Shown here: positions 33,475 through 41,210 of the stretch, one piece after another | How positions within the stretch are numbered: position 1 is the first letter of the stretch | How the letters are laid out: every line of letters begins with the position of its first letter | Source of the DNA: a virus | DNA: 62,463 nucleotides | Strand: one strand, 5' to 3' | Virus record (IMG/VR): IMGVR_UViG_3300042731_008138 | Span: 1 to 62,463 of that record | The notes under the pieces: model-generated | What the model was told of the DNA's origin: nothing | Database searches by the model: none | What the model saw: only the letters and a program-made list of their open reading frames with translations | Position numbers and translations under genes: made by a program

Positions 33475-33768
33475 TCATATAACAGCTTTCACTATCCCAT
33501 ATTTGATCGCCAGCTCCTCCTGCTCATCCGTCATCTCGTAATCATTGAGTAGGTCGTAGCCTCCAAAAGTATAACGCTCAAACTCCGAAAAGTCATTTGT
33601 AAAAAATAGATCGTTGCCGTTGGCATCACTATGCACAAGTAGCATTCCGTCTGATGCCCTGAGTAAATATTTTGTCCCTGAATAAAGACCATTATTATAA
33701 TGGTCAATTTCTCCGAGAACCTCACATTTTTCCGAATCGTATCTTTTTCCATTTACAGTTGTCTTCAT
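33475..33768 (-). CDS. Hypothetical protein, 97 residues
   Basis: Sequence MKTTVNGKRYDSEKCEVLGE, then SGTKYLLRASDGMLLVHSDANG. I recall similar small proteins in mobile elements of Firmicutes, without function. RBS AAGGAG. Confidence 0.7.
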   Translation of the reverse strand: MKTTVNGKRYDSEKCEVLGEIDHYNNGLYSGTKYLLRASDGMLLVHSDANGNDLFFTNDFSEFERYTFGGYDLLNDYEMTDEQEELAIKYGIVKAVI

Positions 33769-33798
33769 AAATGTCTCCTTACAATTTAATTTTTCCTG

Positions 33799-33864
33799 CT
33801 ATGCAGGATACATCCCCCGCCGGCAATGGACCGGATGATTCTCTCCGGGGGATTGCTTTGTCAT
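33799..33864 (-). CDS. Possible 21-residue peptide
   Basis: ATG 33864 overlaps the upstream stop (ATGA), giving MTKQSPGENHPVHCRRGMYPA. Only the overlap supports it. Confidence 0.25.
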   Translation of the reverse strand: MTKQSPGENHPVHCRRGMYPA

Positions 33865-33956
33865 TGGAAAAGCATGGGCTCTAAAACATAATGCCACAAT
33901 ATCTGAGCAATTAAAGTCCCCATAAAAATCCCCAAAATAATCGGCCACCATTTCAT
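33861..33956 (-). CDS. Membrane peptide of 31 residues
   Basis: ATG 33956 follows GAAGGAG. MKWWPIILGIFMGTLIAQILW is one membrane span. The leader GGGGAAACCCGAAGGAGTG is shared with the gene at 34237. Confidence 0.55.
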   Translation of the reverse strand: MKWWPIILGIFMGTLIAQILWHYVLEPMLFQ

Positions 33957-34045
33957 TCCCCACTCCTTCGGGTTTCCCCCAGCCTATCTCATCAGTGCCG
34001 GGAGGCTATCTCCGGCAGACCGGCACAAGGCCGGTTTCGATAACA

Positions 34046-34237
34046 TTAACAGTAAAACCACAGGTCGTCGTTAGACACTCTATACTCTATGTGTGGAAAA
34101 TAAAGCCGAAACCAGCCTAACGACACAACAAGAAATCCTTCTCCTGTTTCAGATCTTGCTTCCATGGGCCGAAAGGTAAAAGATTTCTCAACACAAATCT
34201 GAAAAACGATATTTCCGTTCCTATTCTTAATCTTCAT
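34046..34237 (-). CDS. Hypothetical protein, 63 residues
   Basis: First gene behind the 34266-34373 promoter region. Sequence KNRNGNIVFQICVEKSFTF with an aromatic beta-like end. RBS AAGGAG. A hairpin-rich stretch (ACCGGC/GCCGGT, 33957-34045) follows it. Confidence 0.6.
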   Translation of the reverse strand: MKIKNRNGNIVFQICVEKSFTFRPMEARSETGEGFLVVSLGWFRLYFPHIEYRVSNDDLWFYC

Positions 34238-34265
34238 TCCTCACTCCTTCGGGTTTCCCCTTGTC

Positions 34266-34373
34266 TTATACTATAATTATACTCCTGAATGAAAGGAATA
34301 TCTACCCCCATTAGAAAAAAAGATTACGAAATATGAAGAATTTGGAAAAAAGTACTTAAAATCCGTTAAGTAG
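34266..34373 (-). promoter_or_regulatory. Early promoter/operator region, copy 1 of a 108-bp inverted repeat
   Basis: Identical, in inverted orientation, to 59700-59807. Read on the minus strand it ends in GTATAATTATAGTATAA, giving one or two -10 boxes before the 34237 gene, and starts with the palindrome TACTTAA-N6-TTAAGTA (34353-34372). It should drive the leftward small-gene cluster. No clear TTGACA is present. Confidence 0.75.
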
Positions 34374-34384
34374 TTAAATGGGAA

Positions 34385-34552
34385 TTACCTTAATCGTTCA
34401 ATATATTCATCAATTCGGTACTTTCTGCCAGAAGAAGTCTGCTCTTTTTCATTTGATCCTTCATTTCTTCTTTTCCCATCTTCTTCTTTTGATATGGGGT
34501 CTGTACGGAATTCCCTATCTTTTTTATTATTAGCCTGTTGATCATTTCCCAT
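34385..34552 (-). CDS. Small hydrophilic protein, 55 residues
   Basis: ATG 34552 has AAGGAG seven bases upstream. Very charged (NNKKDREFRTDPISKEEDG) with end YRIDEYIERLR. Probably disordered; function unknown. Stands just upstream of the promoter region. Confidence 0.6.
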   Translation of the reverse strand: MGNDQQANNKKDREFRTDPISKEEDGKRRNEGSNEKEQTSSGRKYRIDEYIERLR

Positions 34553-34573
34553 GACTATACTCCTTTTTCCTTT

Positions 34574-34648
34574 CTATGGTGATTTCCCTGTTAGAGAATG
34601 GCTTGCTAGGGGGATTCTTATATCCCTAATCATTTTGTTCAAGACCAT
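34574..34648 (-). CDS. Possible 24-residue peptide
   Basis: ATG 34648 follows AGGAAGG, giving MVLNKMIRDIRIPLASHSL and a few more residues. Short and unsupported otherwise. Confidence 0.3.
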   Translation of the reverse strand: MVLNKMIRDIRIPLASHSLTGKSP

Positions 34649-34655
34649 TGCCTTC

Positions 34656-34850
34656 CTAAGCGTTCTCGCTGGGATTAGGATACCCAAGAGGCCATTCATT
34701 TTCCTGTGTTTCCCGGTTGACCTTTTTGTTGATCTTTTCCAGTATGGCTTTGCGAATGTAGGTGGATTTTCTCACACGATCCCGCTGGGCACTATACTCC
34801 AACCAAGCATTGTCTCTGTCTGATAATGTTGCTCCCACCCTTTTGCTCAT
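34656..34850 (-). CDS. Ribbon-helix-helix DNA-binding protein
   Basis: 64 residues. VGATLSDRDNAWLEY followed by RVRKSTYIRKAILEKI is the CopG/Arc strand-helix-helix pattern. Close to a palindromic operator at 34353-34372, so it may bind the three TACTTAA sites; this link is inference. Overlaps the upstream gene's stop. Confidence 0.7.
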   Translation of the reverse strand: MSKRVGATLSDRDNAWLEYSAQRDRVRKSTYIRKAILEKINKKVNRETQENEWPLGYPNPSENA

Positions 34851-35482
34851 TCCATTACCTCCACAGAGCTCCTCTTGGTCCTGCCATCTTTGGTCACCAG
34901 AAATACCTTGTCAGAAATCTCCATCAGGGTATCCTCATGAGTCACCATCAGGACCTGCAGCTGCAACTCCTCACTGAGCTTTCTGAGCATCTCCGCTCCC
35001 AAGGGCCGGATCCCGGCTGAGAGGAACTTAAAAGGTTCATCCAGAATGATCACAGAATCTCTCCCATTCACCTGATGGTCGATACTCCATATTGCGATCC
35101 GGAGGGCAAAAGAGATGATGTCCACCAACCCCCCGCCGTTGGCATCCAGAGGGGAGACTTCATTGCCATATTCATCTTTCAGAAACAATTGTGCCTCTGT
35201 CTTTCCTCTCTTGGGTTCAAACTCCAGATAAAAATCATATTCATCCCCAAAGGATCCTTCCAGGGCACTTTGAACAATATCAGTAATTCTCATGCGGATC
35301 CGGTTCTGGGTTTCCTGAGCAGCTTGCTGTACCAGAGCCTGAAGCATCAGGACCGTCTCAGACTGTTGCTGAAGTTTACCTAGCTGATCTTTGTGGAGCT
35401 CCATTTGCTCCTCCAGAGATTTCTTGCGGTAGGCTCCATCCCCTATCTGCTGTTGGATTTCCTTCAGTCTTGTGGTAAGCAT
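34847..35482 (-). CDS. SbcC/Rad50-like ATPase, C-terminal half
   Basis: 211 residues: short coiled coil, then LDANGGGLVDIISFALRIA (ABC signature region) and SVIILDEPFKFL (Walker B), then MVTHEDTL (H-loop). It lacks a Walker A, which is on the separate product at 36742-37794. Together with SbcD-like 35697-36548 these would form an Mre11/Rad50-type nuclease. Confidence 0.82.
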   Translation of the reverse strand: MLTTRLKEIQQQIGDGAYRKKSLEEQMELHKDQLGKLQQQSETVLMLQALVQQAAQETQNRIRMRITDIVQSALEGSFGDEYDFYLEFEPKRGKTEAQLFLKDEYGNEVSPLDANGGGLVDIISFALRIAIWSIDHQVNGRDSVIILDEPFKFLSAGIRPLGAEMLRKLSEELQLQVLMVTHEDTLMEISDKVFLVTKDGRTKRSSVEVME

Positions 35483-35700
35483 GCTTCAACCCTCTCCTGT
35501 GCAGCTTTGATCTTTTCATCCAGATCTGCCTCTAATTCTTCCAGTTCCTTTATTTTGGTATTCACCTCCACAACAGTGTTGAGCTGGTATTTCTCTTTCC
35601 AGTCTTTCTCAATCTGCTGTAGCCGTCCTTTGATGTTGGATTTCCTTTCCTGAGCCCGGGCCAGCCGGTCTTTCAAATCCTTAAACTCTTCAACTGTCAT
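35464..35700 (-). CDS. Coiled-coil protein, 78 residues, likely part of split SbcC
   Basis: Continuous heptad-like helix (FKDLKDRLARAQERKSNI, KIKELEELEADLDEKIKAA). Located between the nuclease and C-terminal ATPase genes with short overlaps on both sides. May supply the missing descending coiled coil of the split Rad50. Confidence 0.65.
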   Translation of the reverse strand: MTVEEFKDLKDRLARAQERKSNIKGRLQQIEKDWKEKYQLNTVVEVNTKIKELEELEADLDEKIKAAQERVEACLPQD

Positions 35701-36548
35701 CGTACTTCCTCCAGAACAGTGTTCATGAGCTCCCGGACTTCCTCCGGCACCTCTTTGTTATTTGCCAGGGTTTTGAGATTTCCCTCAAAATCCAATCCTT
35801 CAATTCCTTTCCCACCTTTGACTGTTTCCACAAAGGATCCCAGACGCTGATCCCGTTCCCTGGAATCCTGTATGAAGGACATATCCAGAGGAAAGGAGTC
35901 AGGAAAGGGTTTGCGCTCCACTTTTCCAGTATCCCAATCAATGATGTAATAACTGGGGGTGTAATCGAAAAAGTCAATGGATTGACGGGTCATACACCCG
36001 GGATTGATGACATGCCGTCCATCTTTTTCATAATGGAATGCCCTGTGATAGTCTCCCACCAGTATCCATTGAGCATCAGGGAACTCATCCAGGAGCTCCT
36101 GTGCGGTCTTTCCTCCACTCATGGTGGGCTTGGATTTTTCATCAGGGAAGGTCAACTGATGAGTCAACATTAGCATCTTCCCATCCAGTATTGGAAATAT
36201 TTGACCATCAATAAATTGATGATATCTTCTATAAATACCTCCATATCCGGCCTTGTCTTTGTTTTTAATGTCATGATACAACAGGTCATGATTGCCAGGC
36301 AGAACGCACATTCTGTCTTTCTTAAATGAATCAAATATATCATCGAATAGATGTATAACCTCAAAAGCCGGACGGGATCGGTGGAGAATGTCCCCTACAA
36401 TAATCAAATCCAATTCAGGATCATCCTCCATCTCACAGGTCAGGGCCAACAATGAGTACTTTTGGAGCTCCATCCAGTCCTCTTCAGCTGGTCTCAAAGG
36501 AGGCTTGTCCAACCTGAGATGAAAATCACCAGATACCAGTGTTCTCAT
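35697..36548 (-). CDS. SbcD/Mre11-like phosphoesterase
   Basis: 283 residues. Metallophosphatase motifs in order: SGDFHLR, IVGDILH, LPGNHDLLYH, LVGDYHRAF and NPGCMTRQ. The nuclease subunit of the SbcCD-like complex (gp47 equivalent). Overlaps flanking genes by 4 bp. Confidence 0.85.
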   Translation of the reverse strand: MRTLVSGDFHLRLDKPPLRPAEEDWMELQKYSLLALTCEMEDDPELDLIIVGDILHRSRPAFEVIHLFDDIFDSFKKDRMCVLPGNHDLLYHDIKNKDKAGYGGIYRRYHQFIDGQIFPILDGKMLMLTHQLTFPDEKSKPTMSGGKTAQELLDEFPDAQWILVGDYHRAFHYEKDGRHVINPGCMTRQSIDFFDYTPSYYIIDWDTGKVERKPFPDSFPLDMSFIQDSRERDQRLGSFVETVKGGKGIEGLDFEGNLKTLANNKEVPEEVRELMNTVLEEVR

Positions 36549-36745
36549 TTCAGACCTCCTTCAAACCGGGCTGAGTATCTCGGCAACTTCACTTTCCTTC
36601 TGGGGAACTCCATCACAATGAAAAAGGTTCCGCATTTGGGGCACCAATTGAAAATCCATCGGCTCCGGATCTTGGTTGTCAACAAGCAACTACCTGAGTG
36701 AGAAGTACAAAGAGGACATCTCACAATCCGATCATTTTTGTTCAT
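36545..36745 (-). CDS. Zinc-ribbon protein, 66 residues
   Basis: ATG 36745 is chosen: GGAGG stands six bases upstream and the stop of the previous gene overlaps (ATGA). CPLCTSHSGSCLL and WCPKCGTFF make two Cys pairs. Unknown partner; its place inside the sbcCD group suggests a role there. Confidence 0.65.
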   Translation of the reverse strand: MNKNDRIVRCPLCTSHSGSCLLTTKIRSRWIFNWCPKCGTFFIVMEFPRRKVKLPRYSARFEGGLK

Positions 36746-37794
36746 AGAGCTCCTCCACATAACGGGCAGGTGTCCGGCATCTGATTATATAATTCTTCAA
36801 TCAGGCTGCCCAATTCTTTTCTGTCAATTTTCAACTGGGCGTAATTGGCTCTGGATTCCAATAGAGCAGCCCTGAGATTTTTGTAGTCTTTCTTCATAGT
36901 GAGAAGCCGGTCCAGATTGGTCACGTCTTTCTCAGCCTTTTTCAGGTCTTTGTACTGTTCATAGTCTTCTGTCAAACCCTCCCAGAACCCAAGACCCGTG
37001 GCCAGATCCTGCCGATCATTCTTCACATGAGACCGTGTTTCCATGAGATCATAAATCACCTGTATCAAATTTTGTGCTTTATCCAGTTGATCATAGTGCT
37101 CCAACTCCTCAGAGATGCCCTGATACACATTTACTGTGTGGAGCATTTCATCCCGGAGCTCCTCCGCGGCTTCCCTTCTCTCTTCCATGGCAAGAATACG
37201 CTCCAGGATCCTAGAGGCTTTTTCCACCCAATCATAGGAGGCCAGCTGCTCTTCTGTCTCTTTGATATCAGACTCTCTGATTTTCAATTGAGCGTTGATG
37301 GTTCTCTTCCTGGATTCTACATTGGACAGAGTCTTGTCTATGATATCCAGTTTCAGAACCTTGTTGAGATAACGGGCAACTTCCCCCGGGGAATCAGAAA
37401 GCAAAAAAGGACCATCCATCTGACGATGAACCGCCGATTCAGAGAAATTGAGGGTTTCAGGAACTTCTATAGGCACATCCATACCAATGGCTGTCAGATC
37501 CCTGTCCCCAATCTTGTATCCGTTTTCATCTTTGGTTTTGAAACGGGTGACTTTTCCACGATCAACTTCCAAGGTCACTGAAGATTCTGTTTCCACATTC
37601 CCTTTGGCATCACGGGCCCAATGTGAGATTAACACATTTCCCGCCGGACGGTTTGTTATCACCCAATACAGTCCCCGGAGGATGGCAGTTTTGCCTTGAT
37701 CCGATTCACCCCTGATTGCATTTATTCCAGGATGAAGATCTAATGAGGTATTCTCATGGGATTGAAGGTTATTTAGTTGAATTGATTTGATCAT
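36742..37794 (-). CDS. SbcC/Rad50-like ATPase, N-terminal half with zinc hook
   Basis: 350 residues. Walker A at 29-36 (GESDQGKT), Q-loop region after it, then a long ascending coiled coil and, at the very C-terminus, the zinc-hook motif CPLCGG. The descending coil and C-lobe are on separate genes. ATG 37794 overlaps the stop of the small ORF in the upstream leader (TGATG) and follows GGGAG. Confidence 0.82.
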   Translation of the reverse strand: MIKSIQLNNLQSHENTSLDLHPGINAIRGESDQGKTAILRGLYWVITNRPAGNVLISHWARDAKGNVETESSVTLEVDRGKVTRFKTKDENGYKIGDRDLTAIGMDVPIEVPETLNFSESAVHRQMDGPFLLSDSPGEVARYLNKVLKLDIIDKTLSNVESRKRTINAQLKIRESDIKETEEQLASYDWVEKASRILERILAMEERREAAEELRDEMLHTVNVYQGISEELEHYDQLDKAQNLIQVIYDLMETRSHVKNDRQDLATGLGFWEGLTEDYEQYKDLKKAEKDVTNLDRLLTMKKDYKNLRAALLESRANYAQLKIDRKELGSLIEELYNQMPDTCPLCGGAL

Positions 37795-38049
37795 CACATC
37801 TCCCTTTTCTCTAACACCGGTTTATATTCCCAGTTATCTGGAAAATCCCTAATTTTTAAATCCTTATATAGTATAGAGTTATGAGTTCCGGAAATTTTGC
37901 TTAACTTCGCAATCTTCAATTTTTCATAACTCCTTACTATATATAAAATTAGAAGGTCGCTAGAATCAATTATTTGAAATCGCTTAGGCTATCTTACAGT
38001 ATAGTTTATTCTAGGCACTTAAAACAACCTTCATTGGATAATTCCTTAT
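37791..38049 (-). repeat. 259-bp duplicated leader/promoter, copy A
   Basis: Matches 55681-55939 in the same orientation. The only differences are 15 substitutions within 37878-37910 (33 bp). It contains a likely minus-strand promoter: TTGTTT (complement of 38022-38027), 18-bp spacer, TATACT (complement of 37998-38003), with TTTTAAGTG between them, which is a half-site of the TACTTAA operator. The rest of the gap to 38138 shows nothing clear. Confidence 0.85.
37794..37919 (-). CDS. Small ORF in duplicated leader, copy A (41 residues)
   Basis: TTG 37919, ten bases after AAGGAG, to TGA 37794-37796, which overlaps the ATG of the Rad50 N-half (TGATG). The product KIAKLSKISGTHNSILYKDL continues to IRDFPDNWEYKPVLEKREM. 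The frame is open 23 codons further upstream but lacks ATG/GTG/TTG. A second copy is at 55684-55809 with the first part changed. May be a small coupled leader protein, possibly DNA-binding; unproven. Confidence 0.45.
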   Translation of the reverse strand: MKIAKLSKISGTHNSILYKDLKIRDFPDNWEYKPVLEKREM

Positions 38050-38137
38050 AGAGAAACAAATTAACAAGACCAAAAAAATCTATGTAAATCTATGTCCTAT
38101 AAGAAATTATACAATTATTCCTCAAAAGTTTTTATTA

Positions 38138-38320
38138 TCACCCAATCTCCGCAACCATGACTACCCGTTCACGCTTTTTCTTAGCGGGTCCCGCAGCTTT
38201 ATTATATGCCTCCAGAAAATTTCTGGCAGACAACTCCTCATAACTGGAGGATTTCTCAGTGGCAGGATCTCCCTGCTTTTTGTAAAAAATCCTGTACAGT
38301 CTCTTTTTCTGTTCACTCAT
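38138..38320 (-). CDS. Small basic protein, 60 residues
   Basis: Sequence LYRIFYKKQGDPATEKSSSY and ARNFLEAYNKAAGPAKKKRER. Looks like a small phage domain related to those after RuvC genes. Overlaps the RuvC-like gene's stop by 4 bp. Confidence 0.65.
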   Translation of the reverse strand: MSEQKKRLYRIFYKKQGDPATEKSSSYEELSARNFLEAYNKAAGPAKKKRERVVMVAEIG

Positions 38321-38823
38321 AGATTATGCCTCCTTGCCCACTCTGCTATGAGAAGGCCGTCCGCGTCTTTCATCTTTCTGATGGTTTCTTTCAATTGCGG
38401 GAATAATCTTATTCCAATATCCAGTGACTTTTTCTTGAGTTCTGGTCCCTTCGTTCCCGCTGGTAGAAGTTCCTTTTGCCACATACGTGAATCTATGATA
38501 TCATAAGAAATCCCGAGGAGTTCGATAACTACCAATTGTGCCTCAAAAAATCGGACAGCATTTAAAGACGTTTTGATGGCATACCCATGATAATTAACGA
38601 ATGGTCGTTCCAAAAATATACGAATCTGATCCTGTGGCTGACGTCCCACAATGTCCCGAAGCTCAAGCATCCATTCCTCCGCATCAAGACGAGTGACTTC
38701 CTGTTTTTTTTTCGTGTAGTCCTGCACACGCTTTACTGGATATGATCGATACTCAGCCCATCCATCAGAATAGATGACCCCATAATTTCCGGTTGAGCCA
38801 TTATCCCCGCCAAAATATATCAT
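38317..38823 (-). CDS. RuvC-like Holliday junction endonuclease
   Basis: 168 residues. IYFGGDNGSTGNYGVI holds the first Asp, FLERPF the Glu and KDADGLLIAEWARR the final Asp pair of the RuvC/RNase H fold. Should resolve recombination junctions before packaging. Overlaps the upstream HNH gene by 23 bp. Confidence 0.78.
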   Translation of the reverse strand: MIYFGGDNGSTGNYGVIYSDGWAEYRSYPVKRVQDYTKKKQEVTRLDAEEWMLELRDIVGRQPQDQIRIFLERPFVNYHGYAIKTSLNAVRFFEAQLVVIELLGISYDIIDSRMWQKELLPAGTKGPELKKKSLDIGIRLFPQLKETIRKMKDADGLLIAEWARRHNL

Positions 38824-39406
38824 TTTTGTCCTTCCTGCCCTTCATAAGATTCTCTTCTGAAAATAAAGGTTGAAGATTTTCCAAAGCAAAACACTCCTTA
38901 AAATCAGAATCTTTATATGAAGTAAAATTAAAAAATTGAATAGCTTTGATGTGATCTATTTGCCACACATCCCCATAATTATCCCAAGACATCCCATCAC
39001 GCCATTGAGATTCTATATGATTCCTAAACTGTTCTGGGGTATATCCATATCTGAACTGCCAATCAATAGTTGTTTGTACCCCTTTCCGCAACCAATATGT
39101 CATATTCTTCAAAGACATTTTAGATAACATTCGTTGCCGTTCAGGCATTGCAATTGATTTACTCCAATATTTGAAACACTTCACCGAACAAAACTTACCG
39201 GATTGGCTTGTTATACGATCCCGACGAACCCCAAACTTTTTGCCACACCATTCACAAATAAATTGAACATCACCGCCCTGCCAATTGGAATTGTTTGACC
39301 CAACTTTCCATATATTATAACATTTTCTGGAACAAAACGTATGATTTGAACGCTTGTCATACCGAACAAATTTCTTTCCACAATTTTCACAAGTCATTAC
39401 AGTCAT
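38801..39406 (-). CDS. HNH endonuclease with two zinc ribbons
   Basis: 201 residues. Two treble-clef-type Cys sets (CENCGKKF...CSRKCYN and CEWCGKKF...CSVKCFK) are followed by the HNH core WQIDHIKAI, ALENLQPLFSEENLMKG. Typical of free-standing homing endonucleases. Inserted between an unknown gene and the RuvC-like gene. ATG 39397 is an alternative start. Confidence 0.8.
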   Translation of the reverse strand: MTVMTCENCGKKFVRYDKRSNHTFCSRKCYNIWKVGSNNSNWQGGDVQFICEWCGKKFGVRRDRITSQSGKFCSVKCFKYWSKSIAMPERQRMLSKMSLKNMTYWLRKGVQTTIDWQFRYGYTPEQFRNHIESQWRDGMSWDNYGDVWQIDHIKAIQFFNFTSYKDSDFKECFALENLQPLFSEENLMKGRKDKNDIFWRG

Positions 39407-39407
39407 A

Positions 39408-39695
39408 TCATTTCATTTCCCCTTTGTACGGAAGATCATCCATATTCATTTTCATCATTTCCTCAGTCACTGCCGCCAGTCCCAAAATGGAGAAATAATC
39501 AAGTACTGCTGTGCCCATCATATTCTCCATTTTTCTTAAGGCTTTTGCTTCTCCGTTCTTGTTTTTCTCTAAGATAAAAACAGCCCAGCTTTTGATCAGC
39601 TTGTTGCTATTGATTCCCAGTTCTTTCATGAGGGGAGTATTCAGCTGTACTTTCTTTTCCTCTTGGTTGCAATCTTTTCCTCTATGGTTTCCCAT
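39408..39695 (-). CDS. Hypothetical protein, 95 residues
   Basis: Helical protein. With ATG 39695 it overlaps the recombinase gene by 55 bp; the ATG at 39629 would reduce this but has no RBS. Motif LGINSNKLIKSWAVFILEK. Unknown function. Confidence 0.6.
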   Translation of the reverse strand: MGNHRGKDCNQEEKKVQLNTPLMKELGINSNKLIKSWAVFILEKNKNGEAKALRKMENMMGTAVLDYFSILGLAAVTEEMMKMNMDDLPYKGEMK

Positions 39696-40843
39696 TTTTC
39701 AATCACCCTCCTCTCCAGTTCCTTTTCCAATTTGGGATCTTCCTCAATTCGGGCAATCAATTCATCCCGGGACTCTGGACTACCGAAATGGGATTGATAT
39801 GCTTTTTTCTTTTCGGGATCCCCTTCCACCCATCGTTTGACAGCATCCAGGGATAGCTGATTGGTACCATCAACTTTCTTTCTCCATTCACGGACCTTTT
39901 CCAGCCAGTGGTGTTCTTCCAACCATGCTTTTACAGTAGACAGCTTCTCAGTCTCTTTACCATCCCAGACAATGTTGTTGGCTGCTGCTTTGAGGTTGAA
40001 ATCATCTCCCCGCAGGTCAAACAGAAAATCGAGATTACTCCCGATGTTATCAACGCCGTAGTCAAAATAGATCGAGAACAGACATTCCCGGTAAGGGCGC
40101 GGGGTCTTACTCTTTTCGGTCTTCGCTTTAATAACCCAGCCAATGACTCTGCCTTCCTTTGTCAGTTTCCGTACGGGGTACAGCCAGAGGACCGTGTGGC
40201 AATAATGATCCAGAGCCTTGCCCCCGGCTCTGATGAACTTGGGGGAACACATCCCTCCATCCATGTTCTCCCGGACTTGGGAAATGAAGAATAAAGACAC
40301 ATCAGTATCAGAGAGCAATCTTGCCTTGGTCCTGAAAAACTCCTGAGACAAAAATTTGGCTGTCTTGGTACCATAGGTGCCTTCTTTGAAATCACGACCG
40401 GCTTCTGCTGCTCTTTTACGCTTCTCTGATCGTTCTTCCAATTCTTTGTTGCTTAACCCGTCCAGGCTGTCCAGCATGTATATCCCAACCTCATTATCGA
40501 ATCCTGAGGCAAATCTGTTGATATTGACATCCAGGTCCTCAATCTTTTCAGATCTGAGTGTTTTATCCTTCATCATTTCAAAGCCATACAGGATCTTTGA
40601 GTTGAAGGTGTATCCTTCTTCAGCATCGTCATAGTTCCAGGTAAGTCCCTCTCCATAATCACTATAAGAACGGGCAACAATTTCACTAGCCAGAAAGGAT
40701 TTACCAGCAGACTTGTCCCCCACAATGTTGTGGATCTTCCCGGCCCGGAATCCCAAAAAGTCTTTTTCCCCACCCACAGTCAGATCTAGCACGGTACATC
40801 CTGTACGCAACTGCTTAGACTTTTTTTCTTTGGTTTTAGCCAT
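39641..40843 (-). CDS. RecA/UvsX-like recombinase
   Basis: 400 residues. Walker A GDKSAGKSFLA at ~39-49, GLTWNYDDAEEGY, Walker B IYMLDSLDGL and SLFFISQVREN are RecA-fold motifs. The C-terminus is a charged extension (KKKAYQSHFGSPES, LEKELERRVIEKWE). Strand exchange protein of the phage recombination system. ATG 40843 overlaps the upstream stop; ATG 40876 is an alternative with a similar RBS. Confidence 0.82.
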   Translation of the reverse strand: MAKTKEKKSKQLRTGCTVLDLTVGGEKDFLGFRAGKIHNIVGDKSAGKSFLASEIVARSYSDYGEGLTWNYDDAEEGYTFNSKILYGFEMMKDKTLRSEKIEDLDVNINRFASGFDNEVGIYMLDSLDGLSNKELEERSEKRKRAAEAGRDFKEGTYGTKTAKFLSQEFFRTKARLLSDTDVSLFFISQVRENMDGGMCSPKFIRAGGKALDHYCHTVLWLYPVRKLTKEGRVIGWVIKAKTEKSKTPRPYRECLFSIYFDYGVDNIGSNLDFLFDLRGDDFNLKAAANNIVWDGKETEKLSTVKAWLEEHHWLEKVREWRKKVDGTNQLSLDAVKRWVEGDPEKKKAYQSHFGSPESRDELIARIEEDPKLEKELERRVIEKWETIEEKIATKRKRKYS

Positions 40844-41210
40844 CAATGCATTCCTTATAGAGTCGTTCAAATTCATGCTCATCTTCCTTCCTGATTGACA
40901 GGGGATACGGATTTGACTTTGTTTTCAGGGAGCTCATCCGCACCATAGTAATGGCCCTTTCATACCGAAATTCTTTTTTCGTGCACAATTCACTGACTGA
41001 GGCCCAATGGAGTTTCCAATCAATCCAATCCAGCAGTAAGGATTTATTCACCATCAGATGATAACCATCCTCAGCTTTTTTGAGCATATTGGAATTGAAT
41101 TTCTTGTCCTTCTTTTTCAGGAGTTTATGAAAAGCCTGCCGCGTGGTGGTGAATTGTAAAGAAGTCTGAGTCAGATCCCAAGCCTCTTTGAAGGTGATCC
41201 ATTCCTCCAT
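40836..41210 (-). CDS. Hypothetical protein, 124 residues
   Basis: ATG 41210 overlaps the upstream stop (TGATG) and has AGGAG at eight bases. N-terminal ITFKEAWDLTQTSLQFTTTRQAF resembles a helix-turn-helix; the rest is helical. Between ssDNA-binding protein and recombinase genes, so likely a recombination or replication helper. Confidence 0.6.
   Translation of the reverse strand: MEEWITFKEAWDLTQTSLQFTTTRQAFHKLLKKKDKKFNSNMLKKAEDGYHLMVNKSLLLDWIDWKLHWASVSELCTKKEFRYERAITMVRMSSLKTKSNPYPLSIRKEDEHEFERLYKECIDG

Noticed and set aside
37878-37910. 33-bp variable patch as a CRISPR spacer between repeats
   Set aside because: The two versions still match at 18 of 33 bases, far above chance, and differ only by substitutions; they are diverged homologues, not unrelated spacers.
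38801-39406. HNH protein as the nuclease of the CRISPR system
   Set aside because: It is 8 kb away, in another operon, and looks like a free-standing homing endonuclease with zinc ribbons.
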